From positions 1 to 25,676 of the IMG/VR virus record IMGVR_UViG_3300006735_000215: 25,676 nt of DNA; one strand, given 5' to 3'. Origin of the DNA: a virus. Shown one piece after another: positions 5,188-14,484 of this stretch (position 1 is its first letter; each line of letters begins with the position of its first letter). Below the pieces are notes generated by a model. It made no database searches and was not told the DNA's origin. It saw only the letters and a list, made by a program, of their open reading frames with translations. Made by a program: the position numbers and the translations under genes.

Positions 5188-5381
5188 TATAACACCTTTA
5201 AGAAAACTCCTGTCATTGCTGATAATATAGTTATAATTAATGTCATAATCAATAATTCTAATCTTTTAATTCTACTTTCTAAATTATCTAAACTTCTTTG
5301 TGTGCTAGTACGATACACAACGCACTCTCGTTCATGTGCTTCCATTTCTTTGGCAATGTCATGTATAGTTCTTCTGTCCAT
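5187..5381 (-). CDS. XhlA-like small membrane protein, possible second holin
   Basis: The protein has 64 residues. An N-terminal charged coiled coil (residues 1-40, with ESRIKRLE at 35-42) runs into one C-terminal span (about 43-62), the layout of hemolysin XhlA-like proteins, which pair with holins in some Gram-positive phages and occur widely in phage late operons. It may assist lysis or anchor a complex in the inner membrane. A full three-span holin is encoded elsewhere in the window (3633-4028, opposite strand), so this could be a second, late-expressed lysis component. Overlapping stop/start on the downstream side implies coupling. Confidence 0.6.
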   Translation of the reverse strand: MDRRTIHDIAKEMEAHERECVVYRTSTQRSLDNLESRIKRLELLIMTLIITILSAMTGVFLKVL

Positions 5382-5383
5382 TA

Positions 5384-5818
5384 TTAACTCGGTTGAGCTG
5401 GAAATGATACTGCATTAACTTCAGTTTCGGTTGTTAGATCTTTTGTTAAATCTCTTAATTTTTGCCTGTATGTTTTCCACTCTGTTTTCTTATCATCAGA
5501 AAGTTGGTTATCATTATTAACTGTCCATTCAGTCTTATCAAGTAGAGTGTTTCTTTTTTCTCTTAAAAGTTCTATAGCTGAATTAAAAAGTTGGGTAGCT
5601 GTATATCCTGTATAAGAAACAGTTGCATCATCTAAAGATGTACCTGTTACTTTTGTGTTTTCATTACCTGCATATTTAAGTTGATCGCCAAATAATGTAT
5701 ATTCTTCTGTTGTAAACTCTCTTGCAGTTGCATCATTATTATACATGGTTTGGTCAGTTGCATTGTCTGAATTTATTGCAATTAAACCTTCTGGTGTGAG
5801 TTTTACATATCCTTTCAT
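5384..5818 (-). CDS. Tail-fibre assembly chaperone-like protein
   Basis: This is a 144-residue protein immediately downstream of the tail fibre. The C-terminal 60 residues contain RNTLLDKTEW, then KTEWKTYRQKLRDLT and end in VSFPAQPS, matching the phage tail-assembly chaperone pattern (R-x-x-L-L-x-x-T-D/E-W, then W-x-x-Y-R-Q-x-L-R-D, then F-P-x-x-P). The N-terminal 70 residues are less typical and may contact the fibre tip. It probably helps fold or attach the fibre; being a virion component is also possible. AAGGAA precedes the ATG at a good distance. Confidence 0.7.
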   Translation of the reverse strand: MKGYVKLTPEGLIAINSDNATDQTMYNNDATAREFTTEEYTLFGDQLKYAGNENTKVTGTSLDDATVSYTGYTATQLFNSAIELLREKRNTLLDKTEWTVNNDNQLSDDKKTEWKTYRQKLRDLTKDLTTETEVNAVSFPAQPS

Positions 5819-5827
5819 AATTTTTCC

Positions 5828-8221
5828 TTATTGAAATGCTGTTAATGTTCCAGCAATACTATTCACATCTAATGTAACTGTTGTTGCACTTGGGATTAAA
5901 ACAGTACCAGGAACTGTTCTACTTGAAGTACCATCATTTGCTCCTATAAAAAAGAAATTACTACTATTCTCAGTTGCACCACCTGTTGATCCTGCTGTAA
6001 CTCTAAATTTTACTTCTGGCTTATTACCACTTGATCCATCAGCAACTAAAAACAAAGGAATATTTATTGTTAAACTTGTTATATTAAAAGTACCAGAACT
6101 TGTTGTACTTCCTTTTGATGATACTGTAGTAGCACCTGCTTTTATATGCGAGTAATCCATTCTTTTAAGAACACCTGCATCACTAACTAAAAATTCATCT
6201 GTGTCAGCAGGTTCTGCTGCAAGTTCAGTTTGACCACTAATTACATCAGCATTGAATTTAGCTGCTGTAACAGCATTAGCTTGTATCTCAGCAGTTGCTA
6301 TTCCTAAATCTTTAACAGTTACAGCACCACTACTTACCGAAAAATTATCACTATGAAATGAAGCTATACCTTTGTTACTTGTTGTTGCATCTTCTCCTGC
6401 AATCGTTACAGTATCAGTAGCTCCTCCTGTAGTAGTAATGCCTTCTCCTGCTGCAACAGTTAAGGTGTTACCATTTGTTATTGTTTGATCAGAGCCAGAT
6501 GTTCCTGCTAATGTAAATGAAGTCATATCTCCAGAACCATCTGCACCAGAATAAGAAAAATGCACACTTACTCCATCTGCATTAGAAAATGATCCAGAAC
6601 TTGTTAGATGTGTTACAGCTACTTTGGTGTAACCACTTGCGTCTGTTATAGCTCCTGTTACTTTGTATGTAGCATAAGTTGCAGGAGTTGATTCTTTAGT
6701 AACTGTAATTATACCTCTAGCTACTGAGTTTGATATATCATCCCATGATTGCACAAAAGTTGTAATATCTGCACCTGCATCATCTGCATCATCTACAAAT
6801 AAAACTGATACACTTGATAATGTTCCATTGTTAAAAGCAATCTTACCTGCACCTGGATCTGCATCACTTGTAGAATTACTAAAAGTCATAGATAGTTGTG
6901 AGTTTGCACCTAATGCACCAGTACTCCCAGTACTCCCAGTACTCCCTGTACTCCCTGTACTTCCAGTATCACCTTTACTTCCAGAAGCTGTAAAGTGTAC
7001 CGATAATTCATCTGCTGCACTAAAAGTATTATTAGAATTTAAATGAGCAACTGCTAGTTTTACATATCCACTTGCATCTGTGGAAGCTCCAGTTATCTTA
7101 AATCGTGCATAAGTAGACCTATCATTAATATCATAGATCATTATAATTCCTCTAATGGTACTTGTAGAATCATCCCATGTAAGAATGTCTGCTGATACTG
7201 TTACACCATCTGCATTAGCATCATCAATATAGATTTCTGTAACACTTGCATATGTTCCATTATTAAAAGCTATTTCTCCAGAACCAGGGTCTGCGTCTGA
7301 TGTTCCTGTATCAAATTTATAACGATAACCAGGAATTGCTCCATCTTCTCCACTTGCTACAAATGATAGAAATACTTTATCTTCATTAGCAAATGTTCCT
7401 GCACTATCAATATATACTAGACCAATTTTTGTATACCCACTTGCATCTGTTACTGCTCCTGTTACCTTAAATACCATCCAAGTATCTAATGTATTTGCCT
7501 TACTAATTCTTATTCTACCTCTATTTGTATCATTGCCTGTTACATCATCAAATGATTGTACCCATGCACTTACATCTGTTCCATTAAATTCAAGATCATC
7601 AACATAAGCAATTGTTGCCGAAGCTATTGTTGCATTGTTTAGTCGTAAAAAACCTGCTCCTGGATCAGAGTCCGTTGTTGTTGTTGAATATTGAAACATT
7701 GCACTATCACCACCAGCAGGTAGAAAATCTGCAACTGTGGTTAAATCTCCAGAAGAATCAAATCCTAATGTCTTACTGGCTCTTGATGTTGAACTATCTG
7801 TAAACTCAGATGATGTAATAGTATTAGTTCTACTAACTTTAAATGAACGATCTACTTCTTCTTGCAATTCTTGTATTGCTGCTAAATTTTTATCAAATGC
7901 TCCTTCTACACTATTTGCTGTAAAGGGATCATTTTCAACTAAATCTAATGTTTGTGTTTTTGTGGTAACTCGTCTAAGTACAACTGTTTCTGTAGCTGTC
8001 GGAATATTACCAGATGTAAAGACTACATTACCTCCTGTTGCAGTACCTGCTCCAGTTACTGTATAATGAGTAGTTAATGTCTTTACAGTTTCTACACCTG
8101 TAGATGCACGAATAATAACTTGCATATCGGCATCAGCAGATATTTTAAATGTATAGGCAAAGGTATCTTGAGAACCATCACCAGAATAACTATTTTTTAT
8201 CGTTGTTGTAGATATTGTCAT
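5828..8221 (-). CDS. Tail fibre with T7 gp17-like N-terminus and three repeated modules
   Basis: This is a 797-residue receptor-binding fibre. Residues 1-125 resemble the T7 gp17 N-terminal domain that attaches the fibre to the tail, including SGDGSQDTFAYTF, PTATETVVLRR and LVENDPFTANSVEGAFDK, followed by a short coiled coil (AAIQELQEEVDRSF). Three homologous modules follow, at about 175-298, 299-420 and 441-563; each has DADPG (DSDPG in the first), NN-x-T, (Y/F)(V/I)DD, WDD and TDASGY landmarks. A collagen-like stretch of G-x-x triplets lies between modules two and three (414-438). The C-terminal 230 residues probably carry the receptor-binding part. No strong Shine-Dalgarno sequence precedes the ATG. 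Confidence 0.85.
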   Translation of the reverse strand: MTISTTTIKNSYSGDGSQDTFAYTFKISADADMQVIIRASTGVETVKTLTTHYTVTGAGTATGGNVVFTSGNIPTATETVVLRRVTTKTQTLDLVENDPFTANSVEGAFDKNLAAIQELQEEVDRSFKVSRTNTITSSEFTDSSTSRASKTLGFDSSGDLTTVADFLPAGGDSAMFQYSTTTTDSDPGAGFLRLNNATIASATIAYVDDLEFNGTDVSAWVQSFDDVTGNDTNRGRIRISKANTLDTWMVFKVTGAVTDASGYTKIGLVYIDSAGTFANEDKVFLSFVASGEDGAIPGYRYKFDTGTSDADPGSGEIAFNNGTYASVTEIYIDDANADGVTVSADILTWDDSTSTIRGIIMIYDINDRSTYARFKITGASTDASGYVKLAVAHLNSNNTFSAADELSVHFTASGSKGDTGSTGSTGSTGSTGSTGALGANSQLSMTFSNSTSDADPGAGKIAFNNGTLSSVSVLFVDDADDAGADITTFVQSWDDISNSVARGIITVTKESTPATYATYKVTGAITDASGYTKVAVTHLTSSGSFSNADGVSVHFSYSGADGSGDMTSFTLAGTSGSDQTITNGNTLTVAAGEGITTTGGATDTVTIAGEDATTSNKGIASFHSDNFSVSSGAVTVKDLGIATAEIQANAVTAAKFNADVISGQTELAAEPADTDEFLVSDAGVLKRMDYSHIKAGATTVSSKGSTTSSGTFNITSLTINIPLFLVADGSSGNKPEVKFRVTAGSTGGATENSSNFFFIGANDGTSSRTVPGTVLIPSATTVTLDVNSIAGTLTAFQ
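6921..6965. repeat. 9-bp tandem repeat encoding Gly-Ser-Thr triplets
   Basis: Five near-identical units of GTACTCCCA/T, with one variant (GTACTTCCA), run head to tail inside the fibre gene and encode the S-T-G triplets of the collagen-like linker. Because the unit is nine bases, gain or loss by slippage keeps the frame and would only change linker length. Confidence 0.85.
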
Positions 8222-8249
8222 ATGAAATACTGTACCATTGTTTAAAAAA

Positions 8250-11200
8250 TTAATCTATATTTTTATCCACTTCTTTAACAAATTGATTTGCTCCATTTGC
8301 TATCTTAATCATTGCATCTAAAAGGTTATCTATATTATCTCTAACTTCATTAGGAGTTATATCAACACTATCTTTAGGTATTCTTTGTAATTTATATATT
8401 AAATCAGAAAAATTTTTTATTGTATCAGCAGAATTAGATAAATTTTGCAAAGCTTTTTCTCTTTCTGTTAATAAATCTTGTCCTTTTTGAAATTGTCCTG
8501 CCTTTTCTAATACCTTTGCAGAATCTAATTTTTGTTTTACTTCACTATAACTATCCCAAAAATCTGATAAAGGTTGTGCATTTGGGCTTAATTTTCTAAC
8601 TACAAACGATCTTACAACAGGCATATTTTCTAAATTTTTAACATAATTATCACTCCAAGGTTCTATAAAGTCATCTCCTACACCTGCTCTTTTTAATATT
8701 GCATTTGTTGCATCTAATACATATTTACCAAGACCTCCTGTCCATGATTTAATTGCATAATCTATTTGTATTGGACTACTAACATCATTTAAACCTGGAA
8801 TAAATCTTATACCTTGTCCAATTAATTTTGATAATTCAGATGTATATGTTGTTGTTTGTACTTCTGGTAACAAACCCTCTAAACTTCTAGGAACAATAGG
8901 TCTATCTTGAAAAAAACTTTTATTAGCTAAGAGTTCTATAGGCAATCTACCAACTTCTGGTTGTGGTAATAAATTAAATGCAAAACTTCCAGAATTTTCT
9001 AGTAATTCTTTACCTAGTTCTTCTACAGCTTTAGGATCTTTTTTTGCCATAAAATCTAACATTCGTTCTGGCAATGTTCCAAAAATAAATCCTAACTCCC
9101 ATAATTTTGGTATTCTATACACAATCTCATTTGCTGTGCCTTCGTTTGCAATAACAATATGATGTGTGTCTTTTACCCATTGTGGTAAATTTTTATATGT
9201 TTCGCTATCTTTGTTTGCAAACCATAAAAGAACACTTGGTATTGTTTGACCTATAACTAATGCTGATATAACTTTGCCTGGATTTTTTGCTACTCCTTTA
9301 ATAACTTGTTCATAACCTCTAAATCGTGCATTGTAAAATGCTGTAACTGCATTAACAGATTGCATTTTTAAACCTATTTTTTGAAAATCTAATGTAACTT
9401 CTCTAGCTGAAAATCCAGATTCTTCTAGTATTTCTCTTTGTGTTTTAGATAAATCTTTTTTTAGTTTTTTTTGTGTCATTCTAAATTCACTAATTCTAGC
9501 TGCACTTTCTGCAAAGTCAGACATTGCTCTTAATGATTCTAATGTATTTTTTGGATTTATATGATTTATAACTTTTCTTGAAGTTAATTCTTGTTTCATA
9601 AAATCTTCTCTAATATATTTTCTATCAAAACTTACAAGAGATGATTGCATAGCACCAGACTTAATAAAATCTTTATATAATTGTGTTTGTTTATTTTTTC
9701 CTTTAACAAGTCTAAAAACTCCCATAGCACCATGTATTAAAGGCAAATAATTATTTTTAGAAAATGCTGTAGCTGCAAGTTCTCCTCTAAAAAAATTTCG
9801 TGCCATAAATGTTGGATCTAATGTTGCTCCTGCTCTTAACACACGAGTAGGCAAACCAAGAATTTGCAATGCTGTTTGAAAAATTGGTTGGGGCACATCT
9901 CTCATAGCTTTTCTAAGTTCTAATCCAACTTCATAAACTTCTGTTTTGCCATCTCTTCTAACTGCTATTTGTGTATCTGTTAAACCTTGTCCTTGTTTTC
10001 TAAATATAGTAAAATCTTCTAACATTTTTTCGTTAATTAATGATGGATCATCTATTAATTTTTCTAATTCTTTTTTTTGTAACTTAAAACCTTTTGTAGG
10101 TGTATCTGCTTTTTGTATGCTTTCAACTTTATCATAACCAAATGATAAAAAAGTGTCATTTTTTTTTGCATTTTCTACATTTATTTGTTGTGTTAATTTT
10201 TCTTTTGTTTTAGCAAGATTGTCTATTGTTGTGTTTGTTTTTCTAACTGTTTCTACATCTATAAATTGTAATTTTTTATCAATTTCATTAATTTTTTCAT
10301 TTAATTTTGCAACATTATCATCAATATTTTTTACTTTACCTTCTATGTTTTTTTTAGTTTTCATAGCCATATCAACAAAATCTCTCATAACTGCATTTTT
10401 TTCTGCTAATGCAATAAATTGATAAGTATTGAGATATGCTGTTTCTATTGGATCATATACTTTTTTTTCACTACCTCTAAATTCTTTCATAGGATTTCTT
10501 AAAAAAGTTCCTACTTTAGAACTCGGTAGCTGCAAATCTAATTCTCTTGCAAATGGTACATAGTCTTTATTTAATTCTAAAGAAGTTTTATAAAATTCTT
10601 TACTAATTAACCCACTATCTTTCATATATTCAAATAATCGTTGATTATATTCTGAAAATTCTCTAAATGGTTTTTCAAATTTTGAATTATATTTATTAAC
10701 AATAATCTGAGCATCATTTACATCAAAACCTGTTTTTTTATTTTGGCTTTGTTTTTCTATAACTCTTTTGGCTATTGCGTATCTTTTAAAAGCATTGTAA
10801 TCTTTTTCATTTTTTACTATAGGTTCAAATATTTGTACTAATCCTTTCCCATTTTCTTTTAAAGTTTTGTAATCTAAAGTACCATATTTAATTGTATGTT
10901 CTCCCCTACCTATCATGCCAGGTTGTATTCTAAATCTTTCGTAAATATTTTCTGCTTCTTTTACATTTATTTTTTTTCCAGATAAGGCAACTTCTAATAT
11001 TGGATGTAATTTATCTGACACCTCTTGAATTAACCTGTTGTAGGGAGAAGAATCTACTTCTCTTTTTACTTTTCCAGATATAATTTTAGCATCAAAATTT
11101 TTTTCTGATTGTGTTATATCTTTTGTATCAGCTTTTTTTATGACTTTGATAGGTTCAAAAGGTTCAGCTAAATCATCTAATTGTTTTTTTAATGATTTAT

Positions 11201-12317
11201 ATTTTTCTATTTTTTGTTTATTTGCTAATGGATTATCAAGAAAATCTTTATCATTTCTTAAAACTTCTAATTCTTTTTTGGCTTGAGTAATAGTCGGTTG
11301 ATCTAATTGTTTTTCTTTTGTAAATGTTTTATGACTTTTACTTACTACTTCGGATAACATTATGGGATCTTCAAATATTTCTTTAGTAACTTCAGCAGGG
11401 TGTTTCAGAGTTTTTTTCATTCTGTTTCTCATCATTTGCCCACCTTTTTCTGCAATTCCAACTCCTTTAAATACAACTGCATTAGTTAATACATCATCTA
11501 AAGTAGGCATTTTTTGTTCTAAAGCTGCTCCTAAACCAGTAAAAGCAGTTAATCGTGTTGCAAACTTAGTAAAAAAATTTTTGGGTATATTAGTTACATC
11601 TAATATTTTTGTAGATGCTCCTGTTGCAATTAATAATGCTGACTCTTCTAATCCTTTACCTATTGCTTTACTTGCAGATAAAATTCCTAAAACATTTTCA
11701 TCTTTTTGTAAATCTTCTGGTAAAGATTGCAATAACCAATTATCCCAAAATTGTGAAAAATTTTGTACTTTTTCTTTATCTAATTGATCTAAAAAAATAC
11801 TTCTTATAGTTGCAGGTATTGCTAACCCTAAACCAACTCCAGTAGCAGGATTACCTGTAGCTAAAGTTGCTCCTGAAATACTTGTTGCATAAGCAGGTAG
11901 ATCTGCAACTAATGTTGTAAGTGATTCTATACCTGCTTCTAAAAAACCTGTATCTTCATCTACTTCAATTACTTCTTCATAAGGTATGCCTTTATCTGCT
12001 TGTTGTAATGCAAGATTATACAAACTATTTCCCATAGCTTTCTTCCAATTAATATCTAATCTTTCTCCTATTGCTCTTTCTTTTACATCTCCTATTGTAG
12101 TTTTAACATTATCCCAAAACGATTTATTTTGTTGTGTAACTTCTTCATCATTTTTTAAAGTGTTAGGATGAACCATACCTATTTCTTTAAAAATTTCTTC
12201 TTCTGAAAATCCAAAATCTTTCATTTCCTGAATTTGTTCTTTTTTATACTTATTAATTTCTAAATCAGAAAAACCAAACTCTTTCATTTCATTAGTATCT
12301 TCTAATAATGATGTCAT
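8250..12317 (-). CDS. Large internal virion (DNA ejection) protein, T7 gp16-equivalent
   Basis: At 1355 residues this is the largest gene. Its position after two smaller internal proteins and before the fibre, and its size, match gp16 of T7, which forms part of the trans-envelope DNA ejection channel. The central to C-terminal half, around residue 830 (RAGATLDPTFMARNFFRGE), resembles the large polyvalent-protein-associated domain LPD38; that link is from memory. The N-terminus has a duplicated motif (EMKEFGFSDLEI near 10-21 and EMKDFGFSEEEI near 31-42) and a glycine-rich hydrophobic stretch near 130-175. I see no lytic transglycosylase domain like that at the N-terminus of T7 gp16. Its ATG follows the upstream TAA directly. 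Confidence 0.8.
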   Translation of the reverse strand: MTSLLEDTNEMKEFGFSDLEINKYKKEQIQEMKDFGFSEEEIFKEIGMVHPNTLKNDEEVTQQNKSFWDNVKTTIGDVKERAIGERLDINWKKAMGNSLYNLALQQADKGIPYEEVIEVDEDTGFLEAGIESLTTLVADLPAYATSISGATLATGNPATGVGLGLAIPATIRSIFLDQLDKEKVQNFSQFWDNWLLQSLPEDLQKDENVLGILSASKAIGKGLEESALLIATGASTKILDVTNIPKNFFTKFATRLTAFTGLGAALEQKMPTLDDVLTNAVVFKGVGIAEKGGQMMRNRMKKTLKHPAEVTKEIFEDPIMLSEVVSKSHKTFTKEKQLDQPTITQAKKELEVLRNDKDFLDNPLANKQKIEKYKSLKKQLDDLAEPFEPIKVIKKADTKDITQSEKNFDAKIISGKVKREVDSSPYNRLIQEVSDKLHPILEVALSGKKINVKEAENIYERFRIQPGMIGRGEHTIKYGTLDYKTLKENGKGLVQIFEPIVKNEKDYNAFKRYAIAKRVIEKQSQNKKTGFDVNDAQIIVNKYNSKFEKPFREFSEYNQRLFEYMKDSGLISKEFYKTSLELNKDYVPFARELDLQLPSSKVGTFLRNPMKEFRGSEKKVYDPIETAYLNTYQFIALAEKNAVMRDFVDMAMKTKKNIEGKVKNIDDNVAKLNEKINEIDKKLQFIDVETVRKTNTTIDNLAKTKEKLTQQINVENAKKNDTFLSFGYDKVESIQKADTPTKGFKLQKKELEKLIDDPSLINEKMLEDFTIFRKQGQGLTDTQIAVRRDGKTEVYEVGLELRKAMRDVPQPIFQTALQILGLPTRVLRAGATLDPTFMARNFFRGELAATAFSKNNYLPLIHGAMGVFRLVKGKNKQTQLYKDFIKSGAMQSSLVSFDRKYIREDFMKQELTSRKVINHINPKNTLESLRAMSDFAESAARISEFRMTQKKLKKDLSKTQREILEESGFSAREVTLDFQKIGLKMQSVNAVTAFYNARFRGYEQVIKGVAKNPGKVISALVIGQTIPSVLLWFANKDSETYKNLPQWVKDTHHIVIANEGTANEIVYRIPKLWELGFIFGTLPERMLDFMAKKDPKAVEELGKELLENSGSFAFNLLPQPEVGRLPIELLANKSFFQDRPIVPRSLEGLLPEVQTTTYTSELSKLIGQGIRFIPGLNDVSSPIQIDYAIKSWTGGLGKYVLDATNAILKRAGVGDDFIEPWSDNYVKNLENMPVVRSFVVRKLSPNAQPLSDFWDSYSEVKQKLDSAKVLEKAGQFQKGQDLLTEREKALQNLSNSADTIKNFSDLIYKLQRIPKDSVDITPNEVRDNIDNLLDAMIKIANGANQFVKEVDKNID

Positions 12318-14021
12318 TTATTGTTTTGCCTGTTCTTGTTCTAATTTTTCTTTTTCTTTATATTCATCTAATTCCAAAACTTGCTTTCTGGTAAGGTTAT
12401 CATTAATTTTTTTTTGTTTAATTATTTTTTTTAATTCTTTTATTTTTTTGGAATAATCTATTTTTTCTGGTATTCCTGCTCCTTGTATTGCTTCCGTTGT
12501 TATGTCTTCAATAGTAGGATTATACCCACCTTGATTTGTAAATTTGCCTTCTTCTATGTATATATAATTTTTATTTTTTGGATCTAACAAATCTCTAAAA
12601 GGTATTTTATTAGAAATGCCTTCTTGAAATCTTTGTCGCATTAGTGCTTGAAAATTAGCTGCTCTTGTTTCTGCCTTATCATTTGGAAATTTGTTTGTTT
12701 TAGATCCCAATATTATCGGCAATCTTGAATCAATAAATAATTTAAATTGTGCTACTCTTTGTGGATTTGTTTTTACATCATCTATTAATTGATTTAATTG
12801 ACCACCTGGTAAAATATCTTTTCTGTTTAATAATCCTTCTCTCATCATATCAGCTAAAGATACTCTTCCTTTTCCAATTTTTAAAATATCTCTTGCTCTA
12901 AACTGTTCTATTATTGCAGGATTTGAAATAACTTTTTCTGATATAGTTCCTATTTTTCCATCTAAAATTAATCCTTCTACAAAATCTCTATTTAATCCTA
13001 TTTGTGGTGATAAAGGACCATCTCTAAATTCTTTTTCTAAATCTTGAATTATTGCTTGTTTTGTATCATCTCCTTCTTTTCCATAAAATTTTAAACCACC
13101 AATTTGAAATGCTTTTTCTAAAGGTGATATGTCTTTGTTATCTATGTTAGATGCTAATTTAAATGCTTTGGCATTTTCTATTTTAATAAAATTAGATGTA
13201 CTTGCATTAGCATCTGTTTGTCCTTTTTTTGCCCATGCTCTTAAATCTTTTCTTTGTGTTGTTGTTATCGTTTCACCAAAAATATCTTTATATTCTGGAT
13301 TGTTTAAATTTTGTATTATTCCTGTATAGTCTATTTCTGGTTCTCCAGTTATAGGATTTACACTTGATTGTTTTCCTAATGCTTTTTTCATAACTAATAA
13401 TTCTAAAGCATATTCTTCTTTCTCTTGGTCAAACGAACCTCCATATTTTTCTGCATTTTTTCTTGTTGTTCTTAATTCTTTTTTTTGTGTACCATGATAA
13501 TTTGTCCACATTCCAGGTCCTATTTTTCCATTTTCTATTATGTCTAATGTAGATTGCAATTTATCTTCGTGTGTAGATATTGTATCAAGTTGTAATCTTT
13601 TATTACTATTTTCATACAAATTTTTTTCAAATAATTGATAAGCACCAAATCTTAATTTATCGGTATATTTTAATGCTTCTGAATTATTTTTAAATTTTTC
13701 AGATATAAATTTATCTACAAATTTTATATTTTCTTCAGCTTTCATTTTTATTGTGGAAGGACTATAATCATAACCATCTTGAAACAGTTTATTGCTTCTC
13801 TTAAAAACTTCTCTATTTAATTCTGTTTCAGCATTTATTAAATCATTTTGTAATCTAATTTTTTGTTTTTCATTTTCTGCATCTAATATGGTTTGTCCTA
13901 AATTATTTATAGCATTTCCAATTGTCTGCCACCACAATCTGTTTCTTTCAGCTATTTGCAAAAAATTAGTAGATGGTAGTCTAGTTTGTGTTTGTTTACC
14001 TCTTGGTATTGTTATTGCCAT
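12318..14021 (-). CDS. Internal virion protein, T7 gp15-equivalent
   Basis: This is a 567-residue, highly charged, mostly helical protein. It starts with a short basic region (MAITIPRGKQTQTRLP), continues with long helices rich in Lys, Glu and Asn, and ends in a lysine/glutamate/glutamine-rich tail. Its place between a gp14-like and a gp16-like gene and its size suggest the middle component of the ejection core. Direct sequence similarity to T7 gp15 is not visible to me, so the assignment rests on synteny and length. AGGAAAAT precedes the ATG. Confidence 0.7.
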   Translation of the reverse strand: MAITIPRGKQTQTRLPSTNFLQIAERNRLWWQTIGNAINNLGQTILDAENEKQKIRLQNDLINAETELNREVFKRSNKLFQDGYDYSPSTIKMKAEENIKFVDKFISEKFKNNSEALKYTDKLRFGAYQLFEKNLYENSNKRLQLDTISTHEDKLQSTLDIIENGKIGPGMWTNYHGTQKKELRTTRKNAEKYGGSFDQEKEEYALELLVMKKALGKQSSVNPITGEPEIDYTGIIQNLNNPEYKDIFGETITTTQRKDLRAWAKKGQTDANASTSNFIKIENAKAFKLASNIDNKDISPLEKAFQIGGLKFYGKEGDDTKQAIIQDLEKEFRDGPLSPQIGLNRDFVEGLILDGKIGTISEKVISNPAIIEQFRARDILKIGKGRVSLADMMREGLLNRKDILPGGQLNQLIDDVKTNPQRVAQFKLFIDSRLPIILGSKTNKFPNDKAETRAANFQALMRQRFQEGISNKIPFRDLLDPKNKNYIYIEEGKFTNQGGYNPTIEDITTEAIQGAGIPEKIDYSKKIKELKKIIKQKKINDNLTRKQVLELDEYKEKEKLEQEQAKQ

Positions 14022-14030
14022 AATATTTTC

Positions 14031-14483
14031 CTAATCAAATAAAGATTTAGACCAATCTGTTTTGTATGATGTTGTTGCTATATTTGTAGCTCCTTGTGCA
14101 ATACTTGCTTTTCGTTTAAATGATTCTTCTGCTAATGCTCCTGCTTCTTGCATATTTAGTTTTTGTAAATTTGTAGTATATCCTTTTTCTAACCAAAATA
14201 AATTTTCATTCAAATCTTCCATTGCTTCATCATGTATTAGTAAAGATGAACCTGTGCCTATTGTGCCCCCTCCTGCACCTGCTGCAGCTCTTTGATAACT
14301 TAGTAATTCTGTTGCATCTTGATTAGCTCGTATTAATTCTTGTTTTTTTTGCAGATCCAGTTGGTAACGATCCCATGCTGCTGCAGCTTTTAATCTTTTG
14401 CTTTGTTGCTGACTGCCCATATATGATATTGCTGTACTTGCAACTTGTGTTGCTATTAATGCTGCTGCTAATTGCCATCCCAT
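14031..14483 (-). CDS. Internal virion protein, T7 gp14-equivalent
   Basis: This is a 150-residue protein. An N-terminal hydrophobic, Ala-rich segment (residues 3-22, then SYMGSQQQ) is followed by a glutamine/alanine-rich helix, a Gly-rich hinge (GAGGGTIGTGSS, about 69-80) and a second helical part. This is the usual shape of gp14-like proteins, which leave the virion first and form a pore in the outer membrane. It directly follows tail tube B, as in T7-like genomes, and precedes the gp15- and gp16-like genes. Confidence 0.75.
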   Translation of the reverse strand: MGWQLAAALIATQVASTAISYMGSQQQSKRLKAAAAWDRYQLDLQKKQELIRANQDATELLSYQRAAAGAGGGTIGTGSSLLIHDEAMEDLNENLFWLEKGYTTNLQKLNMQEAGALAEESFKRKASIAQGATNIATTSYKTDWSKSLFD

Positions 14484-14484
14484 T

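Noticed and set aside
4928-5418. Plus-strand open frames across the end of the late operon
   Set aside because: They are antisense to a chain of minus-strand genes with overlapping stop/start codons and recognisable blocks; composition is hydrophobic and leucine-rich as expected of antisense AT-rich DNA.
6921-6965. Possible CRISPR-like short repeats
   Set aside because: The units are 9 bases, have no spacers and are in frame within the fibre gene, encoding S-T-G triplets.
7737-8066. 109-residue plus-strand frame opposite the fibre N-terminal region
   Set aside because: The minus strand here encodes the T7 gp17-like domain; the plus frame has no ribosome-binding site and an antisense-like composition.
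11362-11787. 141-residue plus-strand frame opposite the large ejection protein
   Set aside because: It lies inside a continuous 1355-residue minus-strand gene and has no family features; likewise for the shorter plus frames around 9946-10422 and 11986-12171.
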